Source of the DNA: an uncultured Collinsella sp.
GTDB taxonomy: Bacteria > Actinomycetota > Coriobacteriia > Coriobacteriales > Coriobacteriaceae
Length of the DNA stretch: 64,000 nucleotides
Direction: 5' to 3'
NCBI GenBank assembly: GCA_900549025.1
Contig: URMZ01000002.1
Coordinates: 1-64,000 of the forward strand
The position numbers and the translations under genes are program-made. The notes under the pieces were generated by a model that saw nothing but the letters and a program-made list of their open reading frames with translations, was not told the DNA's origin and did no database searches. Below are positions 9,505-20,197 of this stretch, piece by piece (positions within the stretch are counted from its first letter, which is position 1; every line of letters begins with the position of its first letter).

Positions 9505-10609
9505 AATGACCGTTGCTATTGCAGCCGGCGGCACGGCAGGGCACATCAACCCCGCGCTCGCCTTGGCCGAAGAGCTCCGTGACCGTGGCCACCACGTTGT
9601 GTTCGTGGGCCAGTCGCGCAAGCTCGAGGGTCGTCTGGTCCCCGAGGCTGGGTTTGATTTTATGCCCATTACGGTCACGGGCTTCGACCGCTCCCGTCCT
9701 TGGACGGCGCTGACCTCTCTGTGGCGTGTCAACAAAGCCAAGTGTGCGCTCGCCAGTCATTTCTCAAAGGTCGGCAAGCCCGATGCCGCCATTGGTTTTG
9801 GTGCCTATGTCGAGGTTCCGCTGCTGGGGTGGTGCAAGGGCGCGGGCGTTCCGTATCTGCTGCATGAGCAGAACTCTGTTCCGGGCCTGGCCAACAAGAT
9901 GATGAACTCCCACGCCGCCCGCGTGTGCATCTCGGTGCCGGCAGCGCGTTCGGTCTTTGAGCGCGAAGGTGACCCTGACCACGTGCTCATGACCGGCAAC
10001 CCCGTACGTCGCTCGGTGATCGAGGGCGATCGCGCTCGCGGCCGCAAGGCACTTGGCGTTCCCGAGGACGCTACGCTGCTGCTCGTCTTTGGCGGTTCAC
10101 TTGGCGCCCAGCACCTCAACGAGCGCGTGGTTTCGCTCAAAAACGAGCTGCTTTCGCGCAAGAACCTCTATGTGTTGCATTCGACGGGTGCCGACGGCTT
10201 TGAGGAGACCGAGCGCGCTTTGGCGCTGACGCCCGAGGAGGCGAAGCGTTACCGCGTCCAGCCTTACATCGACAACATGGGCGATATGCTGGCTGCTGCC
10301 GATTTGGTGCTCTCGCGTTCGGGCGCATCGAGCGTGGCCGAGATCGCTGCGCTCGCCGTGCCCTCGGTGCTCGTGCCGTATCCGCATGCGACGGCCGACC
10401 ACCAAACCACCAATGCCCGTTATCTGGTCGACGCCGGGGCCGGCGTGCTCTGCGCCGATGCCGATATCGACGGTTCTGCCTTTGCCGATGAGCTGCTGCA
10501 CCTGGTCGATGACGCGGCGGCACGCGACGCCATGCGTCAGGCGGCGCGTGGTCTGGCTCAGGATAGGGCCGCCGCTCTTCTGGCGGATGCGGTAGAGGGT
10601 TTGCGTTAG
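9494..10609 (+). CDS. murG: UDP-GlcNAc transferase MurG
   Basis: MurG adds GlcNAc to lipid I, giving lipid II on the inner membrane face. The glycosyltransferase GT-B fold shows AAGGTAGHINPALALA at the N-terminus, GGSLGAQHLN in the middle and SGASSVAEIAAL with VPYPHATADHQ in the nucleotide-sugar domain. ATG at 9494 was chosen because AAGGGA precedes it by 5-6 bases; this overlaps ftsW by 11 bases. A longer frame opens with GTG at 9476 but has no ribosome site. 371 residues. Confidence 0.96.
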   Translation: MTDKMTVAIAAGGTAGHINPALALAEELRDRGHHVVFVGQSRKLEGRLVPEAGFDFMPITVTGFDRSRPWTALTSLWRVNKAKCALASHFSKVGKPDAAIGFGAYVEVPLLGWCKGAGVPYLLHEQNSVPGLANKMMNSHAARVCISVPAARSVFEREGDPDHVLMTGNPVRRSVIEGDRARGRKALGVPEDATLLLVFGGSLGAQHLNERVVSLKNELLSRKNLYVLHSTGADGFEETERALALTPEEAKRYRVQPYIDNMGDMLAAADLVLSRSGASSVAEIAALAVPSVLVPYPHATADHQTTNARYLVDAGAGVLCADADIDGSAFADELLHLVDDAAARDAMRQAARGLAQDRAAALLADAVEGLR

Positions 10610-10706
10610 TTAGACGGGATATCGTCGGTCGCCCTCGCGCTGATGCGGTAGGTGCGGTACAGTTAACGGGTTACAGGCAGTGTTTACGCAAGGAGTACAC
10701 GAGCAC

Positions 10707-12125
10707 ATGGCTGATTCCCAGACTGCAACCTCCGCGCCCGAGTTTAAGAGCGCCCACTTTATCGGTATCGGCGGCGCCGGCATGAGCGGCATCGCCCTCG
10801 TTCTGCACGAGCGCGGTTATGCCGTTACCGGCTCCGACCTTAAGACGTCACGTTATATCCGCCAGCTTACCCGCGCTGGTGTGAAGGTGCATGTGGGCCA
10901 TGAGGCCGCCACGATCGACGAGGTCAAGCCCGACGTGGTTGTTGTCTCCACCGCTATTCCGGAGTCAAACCCTGAACTCGTGCGCGCTCGCGAGCTTGGT
11001 ATTCCCGTGTGGCCCCGTGCCAAGATGCTCTCTGCTTTGGGCCACGGCTACACCACCGTCGCTGTTGCCGGCACGCATGGCAAGACCACCACGTCTTCGA
11101 TGTGCGCCACCATGCTCGACCGCATGGGTCTGGATCCGAGCTTCCTGATCGGTGGCATCGTCGAGGGCTATGACACGAACGGCAAGAACGGCTCGGGCGA
11201 CTACTTTGTCGCCGAGGCCGACGAGTCCGACAGTTCCTTCCTGTTCCTGAACCCCAACGTGGTCATTGTGACCAACGTCGAGGCCGACCACCTCGATCAC
11301 TACTCGGGTATCGAGGAGATTGAGGCGACTTTCGCCAAATTCATGAGCCTGGTGGGCGAGGACGGCACCGTCATCGTCTGCGGTGAGGACCCGCATCTGG
11401 TCGAGCTCGCCAAGTCGACGGGCCGTCACGTGCTTTCCTACGGCTTTGCCGAGAGCAACGACATCGTCTGCATGCACCCGGATGTCAAGGGCATCCAGAG
11501 CGACTTTATCGTTCGCTTTGAGGACGGCACTGAGCACGCTGTGGAGATCAAGAGTAATCCCGGTCGCCACAACATGCTCAACGCCACGGCGGTGCTCACC
11601 GTCGCCCATGTCCTGGGCCTTGACATCGACGCCGCCGCCAAGGCTCTTTCGAGCTTTGAGGGCGTCCGTCGTCGCTTTACCCACGTGGGCGATATCGATG
11701 GCATCACCGTGGTCGATGATTACGGCCATCACCCCACCGAGATCAAGGCGACGCTTGCTGCCGCTTCGTCGCTGGGCTACAAGCACGTCGACGTCGTGTT
11801 CCAGCCGCACCGCTATTCGCGCCTGCAGGCCCTGTGCGACGACTTTGCCGATGCATTTGCCAATGCCGATAAACTGCTGCTGATTGATGTGTTCTCGGCT
11901 GGCGAGATGCCCATTCCGGGTGTTACCTCTAAGATGCTCGCCGATACCGTGCGCGCCAAGCATCCTGGCAAGGAGGTCGTGTACTGCTCCAGCCGTCTTG
12001 AGCTCAATCAGGAGCTCGAGCAGATGGTGGGCGAGGGCGACCTGCTGCTCACTATGGGTGCCGGTGACGTTACGACCGTCGGCCCCGAGTTTATCGAGTA
12101 TTTGACTGCCAAGAAAGACGCTTAA
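10707..12125 (+). CDS. murC: UDP-N-acetylmuramate--L-alanine ligase
   Basis: MurC commits UDP-MurNAc to peptide-stem synthesis by adding L-Ala. The N-terminal domain opens with FIGIGGAGMSGIALVL, the P-loop is AGTHGKTTTSS, and EADESDSSFL and DDYGHHPTEI are family motifs. The ATG at 10707 is preceded by AAGGAG (10690-10695), slightly far at 11 bases; the frame stays open to a GTG at 10680 that lacks a site. 472 residues. A 97-base spacer from murG is the longest within this part of the cluster. Confidence 0.96.
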   Translation: MADSQTATSAPEFKSAHFIGIGGAGMSGIALVLHERGYAVTGSDLKTSRYIRQLTRAGVKVHVGHEAATIDEVKPDVVVVSTAIPESNPELVRARELGIPVWPRAKMLSALGHGYTTVAVAGTHGKTTTSSMCATMLDRMGLDPSFLIGGIVEGYDTNGKNGSGDYFVAEADESDSSFLFLNPNVVIVTNVEADHLDHYSGIEEIEATFAKFMSLVGEDGTVIVCGEDPHLVELAKSTGRHVLSYGFAESNDIVCMHPDVKGIQSDFIVRFEDGTEHAVEIKSNPGRHNMLNATAVLTVAHVLGLDIDAAAKALSSFEGVRRRFTHVGDIDGITVVDDYGHHPTEIKATLAAASSLGYKHVDVVFQPHRYSRLQALCDDFADAFANADKLLLIDVFSAGEMPIPGVTSKMLADTVRAKHPGKEVVYCSSRLELNQELEQMVGEGDLLLTMGAGDVTTVGPEFIEYLTAKKDA

Positions 12126-12130
12126 GTCTA

Positions 12131-13042
12131 ATGGGTCTGTTTAACGCCGTCATGGCGCTCTCGGGCATGATCGACACGGATGTGATCGAGGACGAGCGCC
12201 TTGCGCGTCATACGAGCTATCGTATCGGCGGCAAGGCCGACCTCTTTGTGACGTGCCATAGCTATCATGCCCTCCGCCGCGCCGTGGCGGTGCTCGATCG
12301 CGAGCAGGTGCCGTGGGTCATCATCGGCAAGGGCTCCAATCTGCTGGTTGCCGATGGCGGTTATCGCGGTGCCGTCATTTCGCTCGGACGTGAGTTTCAG
12401 CGCACGGTTGTTGCCGATGACGGTTGTACGCTGACGGTCGGTGCGGGCGTGATGTTTGCGCGTCTGGTCAACGATGCCCTGTCGCGTAGCCTCTCGGGCC
12501 TTGAGTTTGCCGTTGGCATCCCTGGCTCGGTCGGCGGCGCGATATCTATGAATGCCGGCACACGGACCGAGTGGATTGGCTCGCTGGTTGAGGATGTCGT
12601 AACGTTTGACCCGGCATCCGGTATCAAACATTATGCGGGGTCTGAGATCACTTGGGGCTACCGCGAATGTAGTCTTCCCCGCAATGAGATCATCCTCGAG
12701 TGCGTGCTCAAGCTTAAACCGGCGCCCAAGGTCGACATTCGCGAGCGCATGGAGCGGTACCTGACGAGGCGCAAGCGTACGCAGCCCATGGGTCGCGCAT
12801 CCTGCGGGTCGGTCTTTCGCAACCCGCCCGATGCGAGTGTGGGCAAGCTTATCGAGGATTGTGGATTAAAGGGTTTTTCGATTGGCGGTGCGGAAGTTTC
12901 GCCCGTTCACGCTAATTTTATCGTTAATAACGGAACTGCCTCGGCCGATGACGTTGCCGCGGTTATCAGACATGTGCACGGAAAGGTGAGGGAGGCGTAT
13001 GGCATCGAGCTCAGACCGGAAGTTAAATTCCTCGGCTTCTAG
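12131..13042 (+). CDS. murB: UDP-N-acetylenolpyruvoylglucosamine reductase
   Basis: MurB is the FAD and NADPH enzyme that makes UDP-MurNAc. FAD-binding features are GKGSNLLVADGG and the long LEFAVGIPGSVGGAISMNAG stretch; CGSVFRNPP carries the catalytic Ser of the second domain. At 303 residues it looks like the shorter MurB type of Gram-positive and actinobacterial genomes. It begins 5 bases after murC and overlaps ftsQ by 44 bases. Confidence 0.96.
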   Translation: MGLFNAVMALSGMIDTDVIEDERLARHTSYRIGGKADLFVTCHSYHALRRAVAVLDREQVPWVIIGKGSNLLVADGGYRGAVISLGREFQRTVVADDGCTLTVGAGVMFARLVNDALSRSLSGLEFAVGIPGSVGGAISMNAGTRTEWIGSLVEDVVTFDPASGIKHYAGSEITWGYRECSLPRNEIILECVLKLKPAPKVDIRERMERYLTRRKRTQPMGRASCGSVFRNPPDASVGKLIEDCGLKGFSIGGAEVSPVHANFIVNNGTASADDVAAVIRHVHGKVREAYGIELRPEVKFLGF

Positions 13043-14255
13043 AGCATCGAAACCCACCTTCCGCCGCGCCGGAGGGCGTTCCGGCGCGCCTGCCAAACCT
13101 CAACGTAATACCGTCGCGCGCTCTAAGTCTGTCGGGCATGCTCGACAGACCAGTCGTCCGGTTGTCGGCTCGCAGCTCGGCAATCGTCCGGCCGCAAAAA
13201 AGTCCTCGCGTCCCTCGGTGACGTCAAAGCCTGTTATGGGCGCCAAGCCTGCCCGTCCCATGGCAACTCCTAAGCCCTCGACGGGAGCTAAAGCGGCGCG
13301 TCCGGGTCGCACACTGGGCGCATCGAAACCGCGCTCGCTGACATCGGTGCCGGCTACCGCCAAGAAGCCTTCGGGTAAAAAAGGCGTCAACCCGTTGTCT
13401 TCACTTAGGGCGATGGCAAATAAAACATCAGACGCCGCTTCTGTCGTTACAGGCAAAGGCAAAATCGTGGGCGGCGTTTTGGCCGTCTTGGCCGTGCTCG
13501 TCGTCGTTGCCATCGTGGTGATTAACTCTGGATTGTTTACCGCCACTGATATTCAGATTCAAGGCAGCGAGCATGTGACGAAGCACGATGCTATCCAGCT
13601 GATCGATTTGCCCGAGGGAACGTCGCTTTTTAACGTCGATCCCGACCAGATTACCGAGGACCTCAAGCAGAACCCGTGGGTCTCGGGCGTGGATGTCCAG
13701 CGTCAGTTCCCGCATACGCTCATCATTACGCCTATGGAGCGCAAGGTCATCGCAATTGCCTATATCAGCTCCGATGACCTTGCCTGGGCCATCGGGGATG
13801 ATGACACCTGGATCGCCCCGCTGTCGACGTCGGTCGAAGTGGATGACCAGGGCAACGTCATCACGACGGGGCAGGGCTCAAATACCCTGACCGGCATTGA
13901 TGCCGCGCTGGCGCTCGCTAAGCACTATGGCGCGGTGTTGTTGACTGATGTCTCGGCGGATGTCGCTCCGGTTTCCGGCCAGGCGGTGAGCTCCAAGGCC
14001 GTTAAGGCTGGCTTGGATTATGTGCGTGGTTTTTCGAGCGAGTTCTTGGGACAAGTCAAGGATATTTCCACGCCTTCGGTCGAAGCCATCTCGGCAAACC
14101 TCAATAACGGCATTGAGGTGTCGCTGGGTGATTCGAACGATATCGTCAAGAAGGAGCGCGTAGTCACCAAGCTGCTTTCGCAGGTAGAGGGCGTAACGTA
14201 TATCAATGTGCGCTCTCCGGGTAACTATACATTTAGGAACGCTCCGACCTCGTAG
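12999..14255 (+). CDS. ftsQ: Division protein FtsQ/DivIB
   Basis: FtsQ is a bitopic scaffold of the divisome. Residues 1-150 form a highly basic, low-complexity cytoplasmic tail (Lys, Arg, Ser, Pro, Ala); one membrane helix spans ~157-177; then comes a POTRA-type domain beginning FTATDIQIQGSEHV, followed by the beta domain. The cytoplasmic tail is far longer than in E. coli, giving 418 residues. ATG at 12999 follows GAGGGAGG at a good distance and lies inside the end of murB, so coupling by re-initiation is likely. Confidence 0.9.
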   Translation: MASSSDRKLNSSASRASKPTFRRAGGRSGAPAKPQRNTVARSKSVGHARQTSRPVVGSQLGNRPAAKKSSRPSVTSKPVMGAKPARPMATPKPSTGAKAARPGRTLGASKPRSLTSVPATAKKPSGKKGVNPLSSLRAMANKTSDAASVVTGKGKIVGGVLAVLAVLVVVAIVVINSGLFTATDIQIQGSEHVTKHDAIQLIDLPEGTSLFNVDPDQITEDLKQNPWVSGVDVQRQFPHTLIITPMERKVIAIAYISSDDLAWAIGDDDTWIAPLSTSVEVDDQGNVITTGQGSNTLTGIDAALALAKHYGAVLLTDVSADVAPVSGQAVSSKAVKAGLDYVRGFSSEFLGQVKDISTPSVEAISANLNNGIEVSLGDSNDIVKKERVVTKLLSQVEGVTYINVRSPGNYTFRNAPTS

Positions 14256-14453
14256 CGCTGGTTGATGCTTTGTTGAGGGGTCATACCACGCCGTTTATCT
14301 GGTTTGTTTGGTTTTCACGGTCAATTATTTGACTGATACGTTCATAATGTGCAACCATAATACGGTTTACCTTTGCATTTACTTTCAACCTGAAGGTTAA
14401 TGTGCGCGGGGTCGACCCATGCTATGGCTATAACCTTTGTTCGGAGGACCGAC
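14256..14453 (+). promoter_or_regulatory. ftsZ leader and probable promoter region
   Basis: 198 bases without a gene. It is AT-richer than its surroundings and holds TTGACT, two CATAAT words and the short palindrome AACCT-GA-AGGTT. None of the -35/-10 pairs has ideal spacing, so a promoter is inferred rather than located. Confidence 0.35.
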
Positions 14454-15608
14454 ATGCACGAGACAGAGATCAACAACTACCTTGCCGTCATTAAGGTGGT
14501 CGGCGTCGGCGGCGGCGGTACCAACGCGGTCAATCGAATGATCGAAGAGGGCATCCGCGGCGTCGAGTTTGTTGCCATCAACACCGATGCTCAGGCACTC
14601 GCGATCTCTGATGCCGATATCAAGGTGCACATCGGCACCGACCTTACCCGCGGCCTGGGCGCCGGCGCCAACCCCGAGGTTGGCCGCAAGGCTGCCGATG
14701 AGTCCCGCGACGACATTGCCGAGGCGCTCGCTGGCGCTGACATGGTGTTCATCACCTGCGGCGAGGGCGGTGGCACCGGTACCGGCGCTGCTCCCATCGT
14801 TGCCGATATCGCGATGAACGAGGTCGGTGCGCTGACCGTCGCCGTCGTGACCAAGCCCTTCACCTTCGAGGGCCGCAAGCGCAAGAAGAGCGCCGAGGAG
14901 GGCATTAAGACCCTCTCCGATTGCGTCGACACCATGATCGTCATCCCTAACGATAAGCTGCTCGACATCGCCGAGAAGAAGACCACCATGCTCGAGGCCT
15001 TCGCGATTGCCGATGGCGTCCTTTCCCAGGGCACCCAGGGCATCACCGACCTCATCACCGTCCCCGGTATCATCAACTTGGACTTCGCCGATGTTAAGAC
15101 CATCATGAAGCAGGCCGGTACCGCCATGATGGGTATCGGTACCTCTTCTGGGGATACCCGTGCCGTCGACGCTGCCCAGCAGGCCATCTCCAGCCCGCTG
15201 CTCGAGAGCTCCATCGATGGCGCCACGCGCGTGCTGCTCTCCATCGCCGGTTCCAAGGACCTGGGCATCCAGGAGATCAGCGACGCCGCCGACGTTGTCG
15301 CCAACGCCGTCGACCCCGAGGCCAACATCATCTTCGGTACCGTTGTCGACGAGTCCCTGGGCGATCAGGTGCGTATCACCGTCATCGCTACGGGCTTCTC
15401 CGACTCCAACGTCAACCGTCAGGACGAGCTCTTTGCTGCTCAGCAGTCTCAGAGCAAGGCCGCTGCCTCCGCTGAGCCGCAGCGCACCGCTCCTGCCACG
15501 AGCCCGGCTCAGGCCGCTCCGACCCGCAACGTCGGTGGCACCGAGCTTCCTAATTTCGGCAACGATCAGTTCGAGCTTCCCGACTTCCTGAAGCGCGGTA
15601 GCTTCTAA
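14454..15608 (+). CDS. ftsZ: Cell division protein FtsZ
   Basis: FtsZ is the tubulin-like GTPase that forms the Z ring. The GTP-binding signature [10 protein letters not shown], the N-terminal [15 protein letters not shown] and the T7 catalytic loop [11 protein letters not shown] are intact. The C-terminal peptide ELPDFLKR, after a Ala/Gln/Pro-rich linker, is the expected docking site for SepF. ATG at 14454 has GGAGG six bases upstream; the frame is open further to 14400 but without a site. 384 residues. ftsA, the usual upstream neighbour in many bacteria, is absent. Confidence 0.98.
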   Translation: MHETEINNYLAVIKVVGVGGGGTNAVNRMIEEGIRGVEFVAINTDAQALAISDADIKVHIGTDLTRGLGAGANPEVGRKAADESRDDIAEALAGADMVFITCGEGGGTGTGAAPIVADIAMNEVGALTVAVVTKPFTFEGRKRKKSAEEGIKTLSDCVDTMIVIPNDKLLDIAEKKTTMLEAFAIADGVLSQGTQGITDLITVPGIINLDFADVKTIMKQAGTAMMGIGTSSGDTRAVDAAQQAISSPLLESSIDGATRVLLSIAGSKDLGIQEISDAADVVANAVDPEANIIFGTVVDESLGDQVRITVIATGFSDSNVNRQDELFAAQQSQSKAAASAEPQRTAPATSPAQAAPTRNVGGTELPNFGNDQFELPDFLKRGSF

Positions 15609-15634
15609 GTCGTTCTTTGCATTGTTGTGCACAG

Positions 15635-15664
15635 GGGCGTGTCCGTATGGACGCGCCCTTTTTA
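15635..15664 (+). terminator. Terminator after ftsZ
   Basis: A perfect-to-near-perfect stem GGGCGTGTCC / GGACGCGCCC with loop GTAT is followed by TTTTTATTT, a typical intrinsic terminator closing the dcw transcript. Confidence 0.9.
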
Positions 15665-15818
15665 TTTCGACTTTGTAAACTAGAGCCTCCAATCTCTTTA
15701 CGTTCCCTTTACGATTGCCTCCAGCGCAGCAGGTATCCTTTTAGAGAAGTATGACAGCCGTATAAACGCGGGCTGTAGCGGCGATGCCGCGGTACTTGTG
15801 TTATTAGGAGGCTTTAGT

Positions 15819-16619
15819 ATGGCAGCACGTGCGGACAACGTTTCGCGTGTCGACCATGATGGAGTTACGTTGGTGGAGGGCGCGACATCCGATGTTCGCT
15901 TTGCCTTCACCGAGCGCGCCGGTGGCGTTTCCGAAGATGCGTACTCCTCACTCAACTTGGGCTCGCATGTTGGCGATGACCCCTTTGCTGTTCAAGAAAA
16001 TCGTCGTCGTGCGCTCGAAGCTATGGGTGCCGCCGAGTGCGAGCACAACCTGCTCGTTCCCAATCAGGTCCATGGTGATCATATCGTTGCGGTGACCTCG
16101 AACGGCGCCGATGACCTTGAGGACGTTTGCGAGCAGATTGCCGAGGGCTGTGATGCCATCGTCTGCACGGCGCATAACGTGCCCGTGCTGCTCTGCTTTG
16201 CCGACTGCGTTCCCGTGGTGCTGGTGGCCCCTGGCGGATTTGCCGTGGTGCACTCCGGTTGGAAGGGCACGATTGCACGTATTTCTGCCAAGGCGTGCCA
16301 GGCGCTTTGCGATGCTGCCGGCTGCGATGCGAGCAACGTTTCCGCCTATATCGGCCCCCATATCTTGGGTGACGAATATGAGGTATCCCAGGAACTCATG
16401 GATCGCTTTGCCGCCGAGTTCTCTTGCATCGATGCGAGTGCCTCTCGCATGCTCGATCTTTCCGCTGCCATTCGCGAGGCGCTGGTAGATGTCGGTGTCG
16501 ACGCGGATAATATCGTGGATACCCAGCTTTCGACTGTGCGTCAGAACGACCGCTTTTATTCCTACCGTAACGAGGACGGCACCTGTGGGCGCCATGCTGC
16601 GATCGGCGTGATGCTATGA
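15819..16619 (+). CDS. pgeF: Peptidoglycan editing factor PgeF
   Basis: Multicopper-oxidase-like (YfiH/laccase-domain) protein. In E. coli PgeF removes muropeptides that carry L-Ser in place of L-Ala. Metal-site segments are VHGDH, the CFADCVPVVL stretch and HSGWKGT; the C-terminal FYSYRNEDGTCGRHAA is also conserved. ATG at 15819 was chosen since AGGAGG stands 7 bases before it. 266 residues. It follows ftsZ as in other actinobacteria, but its stop codon overlaps the pstS start (ATGA). Confidence 0.9.
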   Translation: MAARADNVSRVDHDGVTLVEGATSDVRFAFTERAGGVSEDAYSSLNLGSHVGDDPFAVQENRRRALEAMGAAECEHNLLVPNQVHGDHIVAVTSNGADDLEDVCEQIAEGCDAIVCTAHNVPVLLCFADCVPVVLVAPGGFAVVHSGWKGTIARISAKACQALCDAAGCDASNVSAYIGPHILGDEYEVSQELMDRFAAEFSCIDASASRMLDLSAAIREALVDVGVDADNIVDTQLSTVRQNDRFYSYRNEDGTCGRHAAIGVML

Positions 16620-17452
16620 GAAAGATCGTATCGGTCCTGAGCGCCGCTGTGCTTACGCTTACGCTGTGCGCCTGTTCTTCGGGATCTTCTACCTCTTCCA
16701 TTACCGTCGCCGGCTCCACGACCTGCCTTCCTATCGCCGAGATTGCGGCCGAGGGCTTTAAGGAGGAGACCGGCATCGACGTGCTCGTTTCCGGTTTGGG
16801 TTCTTCCGCTGGCATCGAGGCCGTCAGCGCCGGCACAGCCGATATCGCCAGCTCCTCCCGTGGACTCAATGCCGACGAACAGGATCTGGGCCTGACTCCC
16901 ATCGTCATTGCCCACGACGGTATCGCGGTCATCGTGAACGACGATAACCCGGTCGATAACCTCTCGACCGAGCAGCTCCGCGATATCTACGCCGGCAAGA
17001 TTACCAATTGGAAAGAGGTCGGTGGCGAGGATCTGAGGATTCAGGTCATCAACCGAGACGAGGCGTCCGGTACGCGTGAGGCCTTCCGCACCATCGTGAT
17101 GGACGGCGCCCCGTTCGATCGCCGCTCGGCCGTTCTTTCGGGCACGGGCCAGGTGCGCGACGTGGTATCTCGTTCGCGCGGTGCCATTGGCTACATTTCG
17201 CTGGGCTTCGTCGATAGCCTCAACGCCAAGACCTCGGTCAAGGCCGTCTCGGTCAATCATGTTGAGGCGTCCGAGAAGACGGTCGCGAGCGGCGGCTATC
17301 CCATCTCACGCGACCTTTACTTCTTTGTGAAGGGTGTGCCTTCGCAGCAGGCGCAGGATTACATCGACTATGTGACGTCCGAAAAGATGGACAAGCAGAT
17401 TCGCGAGGCGGGCTTTATTCCCGTCACCAACGACGAGAAGGGGAGTGAGTAG
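16616..17452 (+). CDS. pstS: Phosphate ABC transporter, substrate-binding lipoprotein
   Basis: PstS captures phosphate outside the membrane and hands it to PstCA. A signal peptide ends in the lipobox LTLCAC (lipidated Cys near residue 19). The mature protein begins SITVAGSTTCLPIAE, the phosphate-binding opening of the family, followed by GLGSSAGIEAV, IASSSRGL and RDEASGTREAF. 278 residues is at the compact end of the range. Its ATG overlaps the pgeF stop by 4 bases, so phosphate uptake appears coupled in translation to pgeF; no Pho box or own promoter is visible. Confidence 0.95.
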   Translation: MRKIVSVLSAAVLTLTLCACSSGSSTSSITVAGSTTCLPIAEIAAEGFKEETGIDVLVSGLGSSAGIEAVSAGTADIASSSRGLNADEQDLGLTPIVIAHDGIAVIVNDDNPVDNLSTEQLRDIYAGKITNWKEVGGEDLRIQVINRDEASGTREAFRTIVMDGAPFDRRSAVLSGTGQVRDVVSRSRGAIGYISLGFVDSLNAKTSVKAVSVNHVEASEKTVASGGYPISRDLYFFVKGVPSQQAQDYIDYVTSEKMDKQIREAGFIPVTNDEKGSE

Positions 17453-17453
17453 C

Positions 17454-18380
17454 ATGGAAGCACAGGAAAACTCCCAGACTGAGCAGAATGTTCAGACGCC
17501 CAAGAAGCGCGAGCTGGCGCTCGTATCGCGCAGTACCTATATCAAGGAGAAGGCGCTGCAGTGGATCTTCTTTGCCTGCGCGTTCTTGGCGGTCGTTACC
17601 GTCATCCTGATTTTTGTCTTTACCACGTACTCGGCGCTGCCCGTCTTTACTGACATCGGTCTGGCTGACTTCTTTAGCTTTACGTGGGCGCCTTCCGAGG
17701 GCCACTACGGCATCTTGTCGCTGCTTGCTGGCTCGGGTCTGGTGACCGTCGGTGCGCTCGCCATGGGCGTGCCGCTGGGCGTGGGTACGGCCGTTTACCT
17801 GGTCGAGATTGCCAGCAAGCGCGTGCGCAAGCTCATCAGCCCCGCCGTTGACCTGCTGGCGGGCATACCCTCCATCATCTACGGCTTCTTTGGCATGATC
17901 ATCATCCGCCCGTTTATCGCACAACTGACCGGCGGCCTTGGTTTTGGTGCGCTGACGGCGTGGTTTGTGCTCGCCATCATGATCGTCCCTACCATCACCA
18001 CGCTCACCATCGATGCTCTCAATTCCATTCCCATGGGCATTCGCGAGGCATCGTATGCCATGGGCGCCACAAAGTGGCAGACCATCTATAAGGTCGTGCT
18101 ACCTGCCGCGAAGCTGGGTATCGTTGATGCCATCGTGCTGGGTATGGGCCGTGCCATAGGCGAGACCATGGCCGTGCTCATGGTCGTAGGTAACGCCCCG
18201 GTTATTCCCGACAGCATTGCGAGCCCCATCTCGACGCTCACGAGCCAGATTGCGCTCGACATGAGCTATTCCTCGGGTCTGCACCGCTCGGCGCTGTTCG
18301 GCATGGGTGTGGTCCTGTTTATCATCTCCGCCACGCTGGTGGGTATCGTTCGTCTGATTTCCAAGAAGAAGAGGGGGTAG
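17454..18380 (+). CDS. pstC: Phosphate ABC transporter permease PstC
   Basis: Inner-membrane channel subunit of the high-affinity phosphate importer. Six membrane helices are apparent, with the ABC-permease EAA loop around MGATKWQTIYKVVLPAAK contacting PstB. ATG at 17454 (GGGGAG upstream) gives 308 residues; a GTG at 17445 is also in frame. The gene starts immediately after pstS and precedes pstA by 3 bases. Confidence 0.95.
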   Translation: MEAQENSQTEQNVQTPKKRELALVSRSTYIKEKALQWIFFACAFLAVVTVILIFVFTTYSALPVFTDIGLADFFSFTWAPSEGHYGILSLLAGSGLVTVGALAMGVPLGVGTAVYLVEIASKRVRKLISPAVDLLAGIPSIIYGFFGMIIIRPFIAQLTGGLGFGALTAWFVLAIMIVPTITTLTIDALNSIPMGIREASYAMGATKWQTIYKVVLPAAKLGIVDAIVLGMGRAIGETMAVLMVVGNAPVIPDSIASPISTLTSQIALDMSYSSGLHRSALFGMGVVLFIISATLVGIVRLISKKKRG

Positions 18381-18383
18381 GCT

Positions 18384-19289
18384 ATGTCCGATTCCGTTGA
18401 CACGACGGTCGATACGACCTCGTCGCGCGAGCGCATCAAGCGTGCCCTTTCCCACGGCAAGAAGGGCCGCATCAACAAGGACCTGTCCAACAAGATCATG
18501 CTTGGCGTGTTTCGTGCCGCTGCCTACATCACCACGCTGGTGCTGGTCGCTATCATCGCCTACGTGGTCATCAACGGCCTGCCACACATCTCGCTCGACT
18601 TTATCTTCGGTTGGCCCCAGGGCGTCAACGCCGAGGGCGGAATTTGGCCCACGATCGTCTCGACCGTCTACGTGACGGCGCTCGCCATGCTTATCTGCAC
18701 GCCGATCGCTGTGCTGGCAGCCGTCTATCTGGCCGAGTACGCCAAGCAGGGCAAGGTCGTCGAGCTCATTCGCTACGCTGCTGACGCTTTGGCCTCGGTG
18801 CCCTCCATCGTTATGGGCCTGTTTGGCTACGCCTTGTTTGTCGAGGCTATGGGCCTGGGCCTTTCGATGGTCTCGGCCGCTCTGGCGCTCGCGCTCTTGA
18901 TGCTTCCCATCGTCATGCGCACCACCGAAGAAGCCATTCGCGCCGTTCCGCGCTATATCCGTTGGGGCGCGTACGGCCTGGGCGCTACCAAGTGGCAGGT
19001 CGTCTCCAAGATCGTGCTTCCTTCGGCCTTTGGCCGCATTGCCACGGGCATCGTCCTTGCCATCGGCCGTGCCATCGGCGAGACCGCCGTGGTGCTCTAC
19101 ACCATGGGCCAGGCCATCAATCTACCTATTTCGCCGCTCGATTCCGGTCGTCCCATGACCGTTCACCTGTACCTGCTTGCCAACGACGGCATCAACATGA
19201 ACGCAGCCTACGGCACCGCGCTCTTGCTGATGGTGATCATTTTGGCCTTCAACCTGTTTGCGCGCTTCCTGTCGCGCAAGCGTCGCTAG
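18384..19289 (+). CDS. pstA: Phosphate ABC transporter permease PstA
   Basis: Second permease subunit, paired with PstC. Six predicted membrane helices, a short Ser/Thr-rich N-terminus, and the EAA loop GLGATKWQVVSKIVLPSAF. 301 residues, usual for the family. Ribosome site AGGGGG precedes the ATG, and pstB begins 12 bases after the stop. Confidence 0.95.
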   Translation: MSDSVDTTVDTTSSRERIKRALSHGKKGRINKDLSNKIMLGVFRAAAYITTLVLVAIIAYVVINGLPHISLDFIFGWPQGVNAEGGIWPTIVSTVYVTALAMLICTPIAVLAAVYLAEYAKQGKVVELIRYAADALASVPSIVMGLFGYALFVEAMGLGLSMVSAALALALLMLPIVMRTTEEAIRAVPRYIRWGAYGLGATKWQVVSKIVLPSAFGRIATGIVLAIGRAIGETAVVLYTMGQAINLPISPLDSGRPMTVHLYLLANDGINMNAAYGTALLLMVIILAFNLFARFLSRKRR

Positions 19290-19301
19290 TTAAGGAGTCC
19301 C

Positions 19302-20105
<804 letters not shown>

Positions 20106-20197
20106 TCGGTGCGACTAGTCCCAAGCCGATCGGATCTGGTCCGGTGCGTATTCACTGTGCGGGCGGCATGACCGCACCCAACTGATTGGAGTGAACC

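Noticed and set aside
14397..15692. 431-codon minus-strand frame opposite ftsZ
   Set aside because: It is low in complexity (Gly, Asp, Leu), covers the ftsZ terminator and lacks a ribosome site.
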